A stretch of DNA of 6,285 nucleotides from Methanosarcinales archaeon (GCA_013415595.1 JAAEEW010000055.1:1-6285); one strand, 5' to 3'. Numbered from the stretch's first letter, positions 1-6,136 are shown. Notes: generated by a model from the sequence alone, not told the origin. Numbers and translations are program-made.

Positions 1-80
1 CTGATGTTTCCAAAACGAGAGCTGGTAAGCCCGGACTGGACCACCAGTCTGCCAAACCTGGACAGTTCACGCCACGTCAT
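1..80 (-). CDS. class II aldolase/adducin-like protein, N-terminal fragment (runs off left edge)
   Basis: An ATG at 80-78 opens a frame with no stop through to position 1, giving 26 codons. The peptide starts MTWRELSRFG and continues to GLTSSRFGNI. The family of class II aldolases/adducins (fuculose- or ribulose-phosphate aldolase type, zinc-dependent cytosolic enzymes) starts in this way, with a helix RxGR-L-x-x-x-GL-x-x-S/D followed by the phosphate-binding GNIS segment. There is no signal peptide, unlike the three genes before it. The start is well supported: GGGGGTGA, seven of eight bases of the archaeal ribosome site, covers the stop codon of the protease gene and lies at the right distance from ATG. 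Only three bases separate the two genes, so this should be the fourth gene of the operon. The family call rests on a short segment; substrate and catalytic histidines lie outside the window. Confidence 0.6.
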   Translation of the reverse strand, partial: MTWRELSRFGRLVVQSGLTSSRFGNI

Positions 81-83
81 CGC

Positions 84-91
84 TCACCCCC
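84..91 (-). promoter_or_regulatory. ribosome binding site overlapping the protease stop codon
   Basis: On the minus strand this reads GGGGGTGA, matching the archaeal consensus GGAGGTGA at all but one base. Its last three bases are the TGA stop of the S8 protease gene, and the ATG at 80 follows after three bases (six bases after the GGGGG core). Ribosomes ending the protease could restart directly on the aldolase-like gene. Confidence 0.6.
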
Positions 92-2003
92 TGGGGTCCA
101 GGTGAAAAGGGACCGCCCGAGACCTCCTCTCGCCGTACTTCCCCTCCAGCTCCACCCCGATGGTGTAGTCGCCGGGGGTCCAGCTTCCGGTCTCCCACCA
201 GGCGGTGTAAATTCCGTTGGAGTCGAAGTCCACCATGGGCATCTCCATCTGGTCGTCAGGGCCCTCGATCAGGGTGTAGCTGCCCTCGATCTCCCCGGAG
301 ATCTGGGCCTCGATCACCACCGGATCGCCCGCCCTGGCCCGGTCCCGGCTGAGGCTCAGGCTCTCCAGCTCCGGGCCGGCCAGGATGTTGGGCCTGTACT
401 GGATCAGGGAGAGGGACCGGGACAGGTTGAGAGCGCCGTTGCCAAAGGCGTTGTCCGGGCCGGGGGTGCCCAGGTCGTCTGTGGTGCTGACCAGTATGCG
501 CTTGACGTCGGCCGGGGTGAGGTCGCTCGTGGCCTGGAAGAGAACGGCGGCCGCTCCGGAGACCTGGGGCACGGCCATGGAGGTGCCGGTCATGGTGCTC
601 TCCTGGTCCACCGATCCGGCCAGGGCGGAGCTCACGTCCACTCCCAGGGTTACCAGGTCGGGCTTGATCCTGCCGTCCAGGGTGGGCCCCCGGGAGGAGC
701 GGTCGAAGATCTCTCCCTCCTCATCGATGGCCCCCACGGTGATCACGTTCTTGGCGCTGCCCGGTATGACTATGGACTGGGGTCCCGGGCCGGAGTTTCC
801 GGCAGCCACCACCACCACCAGCCCCTCGTCCACCATGCGGTTGCAGGCCTCGTCCAGCAGGGACGTCCCGTCCACCGGGGTCTCCCCGCCCACGCTGAAG
901 GAGATGATGTTGATGCCGTATCGCTCCCTGTTCTCCTGGCACCCTTCCAGGGCGGTCATGGCGTCGGAGAGGTAGCAGGCTCCGTCCCGGTCCATGACCT
1001 TCACCACCACCAGCCTGGCCCCGGGGGCCACTCCGATGCCCCTGGTGCCGGCGATCAGGCTGGCGCAGTGGGTGCCGTGCCCCTGGTCGTCGTAGGTCGC
1101 CGTCTGGCCGTTCACGAAGTCCTGGAAGGCGATGATCTTGGGGTCATCGGTGGAGGGATCGTCGTCCATGTCGTCCAGGGAGAGGTGTCCGGCATCTGCG
1201 CCGGTGTCCAGCAGAGCCACGGTGACCCCCCGGCCGTCCAGGTCCCCTCTGGACTGGGCTGCCCTGCGGGGGGCGGGGCTGGCCTCTCCAGGCTCGGCCA
1301 GGACCTTCAGCTTCTGGTCGCGGTAGATCCCCTTCACCCCGTTCAGCCGGGAGAGGTCGGCTATCTTATCTCCCTGGATCACCATGGAGCTGCCGGTCAT
1401 CAGGCTCAGCGGACGCTGGTCGCTTCCCAGTGCATTAAGTCCGATGGTGGCGTTATTGTCGTGGAGGACGATCACCCTGGTCTCCTCCGCTCCCAGCTTC
1501 TCCAGGCTGTCCTCGATGCCGTTGGCGTTGAGGTCCCAGGGGTCCAGCACCATGATTCCGCCGGCGGTCTTTCGGGCCACGTTTCCGCTGCGGTCCACGG
1601 CTACTATTACTATATTCTTCATGCCCCCGGCCAGGTTGGAGCCGATGTAGCCGGTGTAGCGGTGGTCTTTGTCCAGGTCCACCATGAGCATGACCCTGCC
1701 GTCGGTCTCCGCATAGACCGTGGCCACGCCGCCGGGGTCGGTGACCACGGCGCTCACCTCGGCCCGGGGGTCTCCCCTTTTCAGGACCATGGGGAATACT
1801 TTAGAACTGACGATGGTTGGCGGAGCTGTATCGTTCAGGTCGGTTCGAAGGATCCCCTCGAACTCCGCCTGGAACCAGCGCGAGGCCTTGTCGTCCAGGG
1901 GGTTGACGGGCATGGTCCCGGCAGTGGGATGGGCGGAGCTGAGCATGGCGGCGGTCAGGGCGACAATCGCCAGAAATTTGAGGCTTGCCTGCTTCAGCTT
2001 CAC
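84..2003 (-). CDS. secreted subtilisin-family (S8) serine protease with flanking Ig-like domains
   Basis: A 639-residue secreted serine endopeptidase. Residues 1-24 form a Sec signal peptide (KLKQASLKF then a hydrophobic stretch, likely cleaved after SSA). Residues 60-152 look like an Ig-like beta-sandwich. DLNANGIED (157-165) resembles a calcium-binding EF-hand-like loop. Residues 172-236 resemble an I9 inhibitor propeptide, ending LSRLNGVKGIYRDQ. The S8 catalytic domain spans about 258-530 with a complete set of key residues: Asp266 in LLDTGAD, His309 in DDQGHGTHCA, oxyanion Asn403 in AAGNSGPG, Ser475 in MTGTSMAVPQ. Residues 540-636 form a second Ig-like domain of the type also found at the end of the two upstream genes. 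There is no C-terminal anchor helix, so the enzyme is released or held by non-covalent contacts. The start is GTG; GGAG lies only one base before it, a poor ribosome site, so translation may depend on coupling to the upstream gene, 23 bases away. Substrate unknown. Confidence 0.95.
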   Translation of the reverse strand: MKLKQASLKFLAIVALTAAMLSSAHPTAGTMPVNPLDDKASRWFQAEFEGILRTDLNDTAPPTIVSSKVFPMVLKRGDPRAEVSAVVTDPGGVATVYAETDGRVMLMVDLDKDHRYTGYIGSNLAGGMKNIVIVAVDRSGNVARKTAGGIMVLDPWDLNANGIEDSLEKLGAEETRVIVLHDNNATIGLNALGSDQRPLSLMTGSSMVIQGDKIADLSRLNGVKGIYRDQKLKVLAEPGEASPAPRRAAQSRGDLDGRGVTVALLDTGADAGHLSLDDMDDDPSTDDPKIIAFQDFVNGQTATYDDQGHGTHCASLIAGTRGIGVAPGARLVVVKVMDRDGACYLSDAMTALEGCQENRERYGINIISFSVGGETPVDGTSLLDEACNRMVDEGLVVVVAAGNSGPGPQSIVIPGSAKNVITVGAIDEEGEIFDRSSRGPTLDGRIKPDLVTLGVDVSSALAGSVDQESTMTGTSMAVPQVSGAAAVLFQATSDLTPADVKRILVSTTDDLGTPGPDNAFGNGALNLSRSLSLIQYRPNILAGPELESLSLSRDRARAGDPVVIEAQISGEIEGSYTLIEGPDDQMEMPMVDFDSNGIYTAWWETGSWTPGDYTIGVELEGKYGERRSRAVPFHLDPRG

Positions 2004-2026
2004 GCTCCAGCCCTTTTTTTCGTTTT

Positions 2027-3541
2027 TTATGCTGCAGGTAATATCTCGATGGTTAAGGCGTTCTCAAAGTCCTTGCTCACTCCGGCAAAGGAGGTCAATA
2101 TGTCCACGCTGTAGATCCCCGGGGCTGCGGCAGAGGCATCCCAGGTTCCGGTGTACACGTCCTCCTGCGCCTGGCTCAGGGCTACGGTTGCCGCCTCGGC
2201 TCCGTCAGGACCTCTGATCCGGGCCTGGCACTGGAAGGTGGCCGCGGTGGCCGCCATCCCGGAAGAGCCCAGTTGAACGCCCGTGTTCTTGTCCTTGCCC
2301 AGCGACCCTCCGGCCAGCAGGGTGATGGGCTCGCAGGTGGCGCAGCCCATGACCGAGAGCTGAGTGTCGTTCTCCTCTACAGGCTGTGCAGGGGTCTCCT
2401 CGCCGGCCTCCTCGAAGGCGGCGGTGATGTTGATCAGGCCGGGGGCAGAGGGGTTAGGCTGTGCCCCGGTGAGGCTCTGGTTGAGCTGGATGTTGAGGGT
2501 GCTGTCGGTGCGGAACCAGTCCTCCAGGGTGTAGAGCCGGGCGTCAAGTCCGGCCATGGTCAGGGCGAACCAGCCCACAGAGGCCTTGGTTCCGGTGACT
2601 GCGTATACCACCACGGGCTTGTTCGGGTCCAGCTTTTCCAAAACCTGCTGCAGTGCAGCCTGGTCCTTGACCTTGCCGTTGTCCAGGAACTGATCGTAGG
2701 GCAGGTTCATGGCCCCGGGTATGGCATTCACCCCGAACTCCTGGAAGCTCCGGGCGTCGACCACCTGGGCGGCATTGCTGGTCACATACTCCTTGGTGGC
2801 CAGCAGGTCGGGGCGCAGCAGAGGCACGTACTGGACCGGAGATCTCGCGGAGGGGGCGGACTGCACCTTCAGACCGGCAGCCTGCCACTCAGCCAGGCCG
2901 CCGTCCAGCATCTTGACCCGGTCCTGTCCCATGTAGCTGAGCACCCAGTAGGCGTAGGTGGCCGCGGCCGGTCCGCCTCCGCAGGGGGCGCACTCTCCGT
3001 AGACCACTACCGAGTCGGTCTGGGCGATGCCTGCGCTGCCCAGGAGGGCGGCGAGCTCAGAGACCGGCTTGAGGTGGTTGTCCTGGTCCATGAACTCGGA
3101 GTAGGTGATGTGAACGGCTCCGTCGATGTAGGCCTCAGCGCCCTCGCTCACGTCCAGAACCACGTCCGATCGGGCCACGTTCGTGGGCGAGACCAGCATG
3201 TTGTTGTCTCTGGCGTTGCCGGTGGCCACCGGGGTGGCGGACGGGGTCGAATCGGTGTTGTTATCCTCTCCGGTGGTCAGATTCTTGTTGAACAGGGGGT
3301 TCTCCATCCTGGCCTTCTTGGCGGTGTACAGGATGGGATCGGTCTGTTCTTCCTCTGGACCCAGGCTCTTCAAGAATCCCTCGTGGGGATAGGTCTCGTA
3401 GTCCGGGGCGCACATAGGGCAATCCGCGCTGGCGGTGATGCCCAGGGCCACCAGGGCCAGTAGGGCCAGCACCCCCACTATGGCCAGGCTATACGTCTTT
3501 CTGGCCATTTTAGTAGTAATTGTAAATTCAAATTTTGACAT
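2027..3541 (-). CDS. secreted tandem rhodanese-like protein lacking the usual catalytic cysteine
   Basis: A 504-residue exported protein. The signal peptide covers about residues 1-39 (hydrophobic core SLAIVGVLALLALVALGI). A polar, Thr/Asn/Pro-rich linker (85-115) precedes two rhodanese-like domains in thiosulfate sulfurtransferase order. Domain 1 (about 118-228) has VVVYGECAPC, AYWVL and MLDGGLAEWQAAG. Domain 2 (about 246-345) has VVDARSFQEFG, IPGAMNLP and VVVYAVTGTKASVGWFAL. In active enzymes the second loop reads VVYCGTG; here Ala314 replaces the cysteine, so normal sulfur transfer is unlikely. Domain 1 has an inserted C184-A-P-C187. Further CxxC pairs are C41/C44, right after the signal peptide, and C400/C403; C438 is single. 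Residues about 430-504 form an Ig-like domain (YTGTWDASAAAPGIYSVDI). The ATG at 3541 overlaps the TAA of the upstream gene and has AGGAG seven bases before it, which supports this start over Met12. Possible roles are thiol redox, metal or polysulfide handling outside the cell; none is shown. Confidence 0.9.
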   Translation of the reverse strand: MSKFEFTITTKMARKTYSLAIVGVLALLALVALGITASADCPMCAPDYETYPHEGFLKSLGPEEEQTDPILYTAKKARMENPLFNKNLTTGEDNNTDSTPSATPVATGNARDNNMLVSPTNVARSDVVLDVSEGAEAYIDGAVHITYSEFMDQDNHLKPVSELAALLGSAGIAQTDSVVVYGECAPCGGGPAAATYAYWVLSYMGQDRVKMLDGGLAEWQAAGLKVQSAPSARSPVQYVPLLRPDLLATKEYVTSNAAQVVDARSFQEFGVNAIPGAMNLPYDQFLDNGKVKDQAALQQVLEKLDPNKPVVVYAVTGTKASVGWFALTMAGLDARLYTLEDWFRTDSTLNIQLNQSLTGAQPNPSAPGLINITAAFEEAGEETPAQPVEENDTQLSVMGCATCEPITLLAGGSLGKDKNTGVQLGSSGMAATAATFQCQARIRGPDGAEAATVALSQAQEDVYTGTWDASAAAPGIYSVDILTSFAGVSKDFENALTIEILPAA

Positions 3542-5010
3542 TATAATGCTCCTGAATTCCTAAGTTGGGACATGGCCGCCTGGAAATCCCGGCCCTGTCT
3601 TTGCACTATCTCCACCTGGCCTATTGTCTCCTCTAGTTCATATCCTCTTTTGTCGTTGGCGTTCACGACCAGTTCGTAGACCCCCGGCTCCATCAGGGCC
3701 GTGGCCAGGACGCCTTCATAATGGTCGCCAGTGGGATTCATGCGCACGTATCCGGTGCTGCTGGCCCCGGGGGCCCGCACCGAGATCTGGGAGATGCCGT
3801 TGACCGAGTCCAGCCATATCTGGATGGTCACGTCCTCCCCGGCGGCGGCAGTGGCCGGACTTATGCTGCTGTCCAGCAGCCTGATGGGCAGGAACTGCTC
3901 GCCCATCACCGGATAGCGGTCCACGGTCCCCTCTTTTATGACGTAGGGACTGTCTCCAAAGCCGTCGGCTCCCGGAGCGTTCTGGTCCGGCCCGCCCATG
4001 CTGTCCTCGCCGGCATAGTCGCCCCAGTAGTTCCCGCCCGCCGGATAGGGGGCGGTCCACTGGTTGGACCCCCGGTCCTGGGTCTGGACCACGTTGTCCA
4101 GGAAGCGGTTGCCAAAGACCTGGTTCTCGCTGGACTCCAGGTATATGCCGGTCTGGCTGCTCATGACGCTGTTGGAGGTCACGGTGTTGCTGCCTCCCTC
4201 CCCCTGGATCTGGATTCCGTACTTGCCGTTTCTGGCAATATCGTTTCCGGAGATCACGTTATTTCCGGATTTGAGCAGAGAGACGCCAGCCACCACGTTG
4301 TCGTTGATGGTGTTGTTCACAATCCTGTTGTCGTGGCAGTTGAAGCGAATGTCCATCCCGGAGTTGGTGTTCCAGGTCATCCTGTTCTCCTCGATGAGGT
4401 TGTTGGCGCAGTCGGTGAACATGTACAGGCCGTACATGTTTCTCTCCAGGATGTTGCCCCGTATGGTGTTGTTGTTGCAGGAGGTAGATGTATGTACGCC
4501 GTAGGCCCCGTTGCCGCTGGCCACGTTGTTCAGGACCAGGTTGTTGCTGGATTTGGAGAGGTAGATGCCGTACCAGCCCTCGCCCACGATGCCGTTGAAG
4601 CTGGCGTTGTTGTAGGCTACCAGGTTATCGTCGGAGTTGAGCAGGGCGATTCCCGGTTGCTGGCAGTAGATTGCCGTGTTGTTGGTGATGGTGCATCCCC
4701 GGACGTTTTGCAGGCGTATGCCGTACAGGCCGCCAGTCACAGTAAATCCGGAGATGGTGACGTCGTTTGCCTCCACGCTGATACAGGCCTCCGACCCTCC
4801 GGCGGCGATCGCCGCCCCCTCCGCAATGATCTTGAGGCTCTTCTTCACTGTTATCTTCTCATACGTTCCGGGGGAGACGGTTATGGTCTGGCCCGGATTG
4901 GCAGCGTCGATAATGCTTTGCAGGTTGGAGCCTGCTGCAGTCGCCGTCGCTGCCCAGCCGATACAAACAGCTATGAGCAAGAGGGCCAGGAGCGAATATC
5001 CAAACTTCAA
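3541..5010 (-). CDS. secreted NosD-like right-handed beta-helix protein with C-terminal Ig-like domain
   Basis: A 489-residue exported protein. Residues 1-26 are a Sec signal peptide (MKFGYSLLALLLIAVCIGWA, likely cut after ATA or TAA). Residues 29-70 show the NosD/pectate-lyase-like entry (LQSIIDAANPGQTITVSPGTY). From about 76 to 310 come roughly ten rungs of 22-24 residues with the pattern N-x-I/V-x-x-N-x-x-x-x-N-x-x-x-G-I-x-L, the mark of a parallel beta-helix. The end of the helix region, GGNYWGDYAGEDSMGGPDQ and GFGDSPYVI followed by VDRYPVM, is the classic NosD/CASH-type closing segment. Residues 380-470 form an Ig-like domain like those in the next two genes. No catalytic residues of a polysaccharide lyase are evident, so a binding or structural surface role is more likely than an enzyme; despite the family name nothing here points to nitrous oxide reductase assembly. 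The start is TTG: an in-frame TAG stands directly before it and AGGTG five bases upstream. First gene of the operon. Confidence 0.92.
   Translation of the reverse strand: MKFGYSLLALLLIAVCIGWAATATAAGSNLQSIIDAANPGQTITVSPGTYEKITVKKSLKIIAEGAAIAAGGSEACISVEANDVTISGFTVTGGLYGIRLQNVRGCTITNNTAIYCQQPGIALLNSDDNLVAYNNASFNGIVGEGWYGIYLSKSSNNLVLNNVASGNGAYGVHTSTSCNNNTIRGNILERNMYGLYMFTDCANNLIEENRMTWNTNSGMDIRFNCHDNRIVNNTINDNVVAGVSLLKSGNNVISGNDIARNGKYGIQIQGEGGSNTVTSNSVMSSQTGIYLESSENQVFGNRFLDNVVQTQDRGSNQWTAPYPAGGNYWGDYAGEDSMGGPDQNAPGADGFGDSPYVIKEGTVDRYPVMGEQFLPIRLLDSSISPATAAAGEDVTIQIWLDSVNGISQISVRAPGASSTGYVRMNPTGDHYEGVLATALMEPGVYELVVNANDKRGYELEETIGQVEIVQRQGRDFQAAMSQLRNSGAL
3549..3553 (-). promoter_or_regulatory. 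ribosome binding site of the rhodanese-like gene, inside the upstream gene
   Basis: AGGAG on the minus strand, seven bases before the ATG at 3541. It lies within the last codons of the beta-helix gene, whose stop and the new start share one base (TAATG). This fixes the first ATG as the start and points to coupled translation. Confidence 0.75.
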
Positions 5011-5014
5011 CTAA

Positions 5015-5020
5015 CCACCT
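5015..5020 (-). promoter_or_regulatory. ribosome binding site for the TTG start of the beta-helix gene
   Basis: AGGTGG on the minus strand, followed by TTAG and the TTG start at 5010. The in-frame TAG just before TTG excludes a longer protein, so this site decides the unusual start. Confidence 0.65.
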
Positions 5021-5041
5021 GGTGACAGAAACCTTGTTACG

Positions 5042-5049
5042 TTTATAAA
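5042..5049 (-). promoter_or_regulatory. TATA box of the minus-strand operon
   Basis: TTTATAAA, itself a palindrome, lies in a 162-base divergent intergenic region. Transcription would start about 25-27 bases from its centre, near 5019-5021, giving a leader of only about ten bases that still holds the ribosome site. The five-base arms ACGTT (5039-5043) and AACGT (5053-5057) frame the box and could be a regulator site. Being symmetric it could also fire rightward, but a better-placed box exists for the plus-strand gene. Confidence 0.55.
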
Positions 5050-5126
5050 ACTAACGTGGTCACATGAATGCCCGGGCGGCCGTCTCCTGGTCGTTGAGGT
5101 CTCATGTAGATCATAGGTGAACAAAA

Positions 5127-5137
5127 CTTATTTTATC
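5127..5137 (+). promoter_or_regulatory. TATA-like box of the DNRLRE-protein gene
   Basis: CTTATTTTATC, preceded by the A-rich stretch ACAAAA that suits a TFB recognition element. Initiation about 26 bases on, near 5158, would leave a leader of about 15 bases carrying GAGGTG before the TTG at 5173. A similar element occurs at the same distance before the DUF3795 gene. Confidence 0.5.
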
Positions 5138-5160
5138 AGGCCATCCATGCTTCTTGCCAA

Positions 5161-5166
5161 GAGGTG
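5161..5166 (+). promoter_or_regulatory. ribosome binding site that places the DNRLRE-protein start at TTG 5173
   Basis: GAGGTG followed by six bases and TTG AAA. The alternative start GTG at 5164 is part of this ribosome site and therefore improbable. The arrangement resembles the leader of the divergent beta-helix gene (AGGTGGTTAG then TTG AAG). Confidence 0.65.
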
Positions 5167-5172
5167 TTAGAT

Positions 5173-5730
5173 TTGAAATCTCTACATGTTCTATTGGCCA
5201 TGACGGTTCTGGTGGGGGTGGCCCTGGCCGGGACATTCTCCTCGGGCCTGGAGGAAGATACTTACCTGGATGCGGACAGCCCCGATGACACTTTTGCCGG
5301 AGAGGATACCCTGTGGGCTTCCTCGGCGGGCGCGGAGCAGACCAGGGTAGCCTTCCTGGGATTTAAGAACAACTTCGGAAACGTGGGCCTCATGTCCCCA
5401 AGCGACGTCCAGTCAGCGACCATGACCCTCACCGTGACCGAGGTGGAGAGCCCGGGAGAGATCAAAGCTTACGTCTTCCACGGCGCCACTCTTCCCACCC
5501 TGACCTGGAATGATCAGGAGAAGTACGAGCCTGAGCCTGAGGTCAGCTTCGAGGTGGAGGAGACGGGCGAGATTCAGATAGACGCCACTGAGCTGGTCAG
5601 GAAGGCGGTGGACATTTGCACCGAGGGCTGTCCCTTCTCCATAGTGCTGGTGGCTGAGGACGATGTCTCGGTGGGATTCGCCTCCATGGAGAGCAGCGAG
5701 GCCCAGGCCGTGCTGAAGTACACCGTTTAA
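5173..5730 (+). CDS. secreted DNRLRE-domain (disaggregatase-related, CBM96-like) protein
   Basis: A 185-residue exported, very acidic protein. Residues 1-20 are a Sec signal peptide (MKSLHVLLAMTVLVGVALA). The rest, about 27-185, fits one DNRLRE domain, a beta-sandwich found in Methanosarcina disaggregatase and in carbohydrate-binding family 96. Visible hallmarks in order are EEDTYLDADSPDDTFAGEDTLWA (29-49), TRVAFLGF (57-64), MTLTVTEV (84-91), LPTLTWNDQ (107-115) and the closing VGFASMESSEAQAVLKYTV, which matches the usual F-x-S-x-E then V-x-Y ending. C149 and C153 may form a disulfide. A single domain without a catalytic partner suggests a binding or structural role on surface polysaccharide. 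The start at TTG 5173 is chosen by the GAGGTG site; a GTG at 5164 would add three residues. It is divergent from the beta-helix operon and appears to be a single-gene unit, closed by the terminator at 5778-5826. Confidence 0.85.
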   Translation: MKSLHVLLAMTVLVGVALAGTFSSGLEEDTYLDADSPDDTFAGEDTLWASSAGAEQTRVAFLGFKNNFGNVGLMSPSDVQSATMTLTVTEVESPGEIKAYVFHGATLPTLTWNDQEKYEPEPEVSFEVEETGEIQIDATELVRKAVDICTEGCPFSIVLVAEDDVSVGFASMESSEAQAVLKYTV

Positions 5731-5777
5731 ACCGAACCATTTTGAACGGAACAACCTGTTTAATCCATCAAGAACGG

Positions 5778-5826
5778 CGAGGGGCGGCTTATTGTCTGGC
5801 CCCCCGAGCCCTCCGTCTCTTTTTTT
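5778..5826 (+). terminator. hairpin plus oligo-T terminator after the DNRLRE-protein gene
   Basis: CGAGGGGC (5778-5785) pairs with GCCCCCCG (5799-5806), eight positions with one A-C mismatch, across a 13-base loop. A run of seven T follows at 5820-5826. Archaeal termination depends mainly on the T run; the hairpin is supporting evidence. Confidence 0.6.
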
Positions 5827-5850
5827 AATCCCCTGACCTCTCAGAGGAAC

Positions 5851-5860
5851 CTTTTTTATC
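5851..5860 (+). promoter_or_regulatory. TATA-like box before the DUF3795 gene
   Basis: CTTTTTTATC lies 46 bases before the ATG at 5897, the same distance as CTTATTTTATC before the DNRLRE gene. Initiation would fall near 5881, downstream of the ATG at 5873, which argues for the inner start. Its T run could also act as a second termination site for the upstream gene. Confidence 0.4.
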
Positions 5861-5896
5861 TGTTCGTTCCTCATGGACTTCCCGGGGATCACCGGC

Positions 5897-6136
5897 ATGA
5901 AGATCGGAGTATGCGGCATAGCCTGCGAGGCCTGCCCCAGAATGGTTCGGGGTGAGTGCCCAAACGGGCCGTCAGGATGCGTGGCCAGGGAGAACGGGAT
6001 GTGCAAGATAGCCACCTGCGCCTTTCTGCAGGGCGTGGATCTCTGCTTCAGGTGCCCGCGCTTTCCCTGCGAGACCACGAAAGAGGGGCCCATAAGCTAC
6101 GGATACTGCATGTTCATCTCCGGCCGGGAGCTCTGA
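5897..6136 (+). CDS. small cysteine-rich DUF3795 family protein
   Basis: A 79-residue cytosolic protein (no signal peptide) of the DUF3795 type, whose function is unknown. It begins MKIGVCGIACEACPRMV, the characteristic CGxxCxxCP entry, and ends with CFRCPRFPCE and SYGYC. It carries 11 cysteines (6, 10, 13, 21, 28, 36, 41, 50, 53, 58, 71) and no histidine, so a metal site, zinc or iron-sulfur, would be all-cysteine; this is inference. It is shorter than many family members but looks complete. An ATG at 5873 would add MDFPGITG, but that prefix is unlike the family start, lacks a close ribosome site, and would lie before the predicted transcript start. The ATG at 5897 has GGGGATC, close to the archaeal GGTGATC, six bases upstream. 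It is not evidently linked to the envelope genes. Confidence 0.85.
   Translation: MKIGVCGIACEACPRMVRGECPNGPSGCVARENGMCKIATCAFLQGVDLCFRCPRFPCETTKEGPISYGYCMFISGREL

Noticed and set aside
32..51. Inverted repeat GACTGG/CCAGTC with four-base loop, as terminator of the minus-strand operon
   Set aside because: It lies inside the coding start of the aldolase-like gene, and only four T follow on the minus strand.
102..2114. Long plus-strand open frame of 670 codons opposite the protease gene
   Set aside because: It is rich in G, H, V, P and Q as expected for the antisense of a GC-rich gene, has no recognisable domain, and covers a protease with a complete catalytic triad. The same holds for the plus-strand frames at 2273-3463 and 3721-5025.
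3410..3430. Possible lipobox at Cys41 of the rhodanese-like protein
   Set aside because: The residues before the cysteine are SAD, not the small/hydrophobic pattern of a lipobox; the cysteine belongs to a CxxC pair instead.
4080..4790. Repeated GTTGTT/GTTGNTG-like tracts as DNA repeats or a CRISPR array
   Set aside because: These are the Asn-rich rungs of the beta-helix read on the opposite strand. Spacing follows protein rungs and the DNA repeats are too degenerate. No CRISPR, insertion sequence or RNA gene was seen in the window.
5064..5120. Eighteen-codon plus-strand frame in the divergent promoter region
   Set aside because: There is no ribosome site before it and it lies upstream of the best TATA box for the plus strand; length is within chance.
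5413..6093. Minus-strand open frame of 226 codons
   Set aside because: It runs antisense through the DNRLRE gene, its terminator and the DUF3795 gene, and shows no domain or suitable ribosome site.
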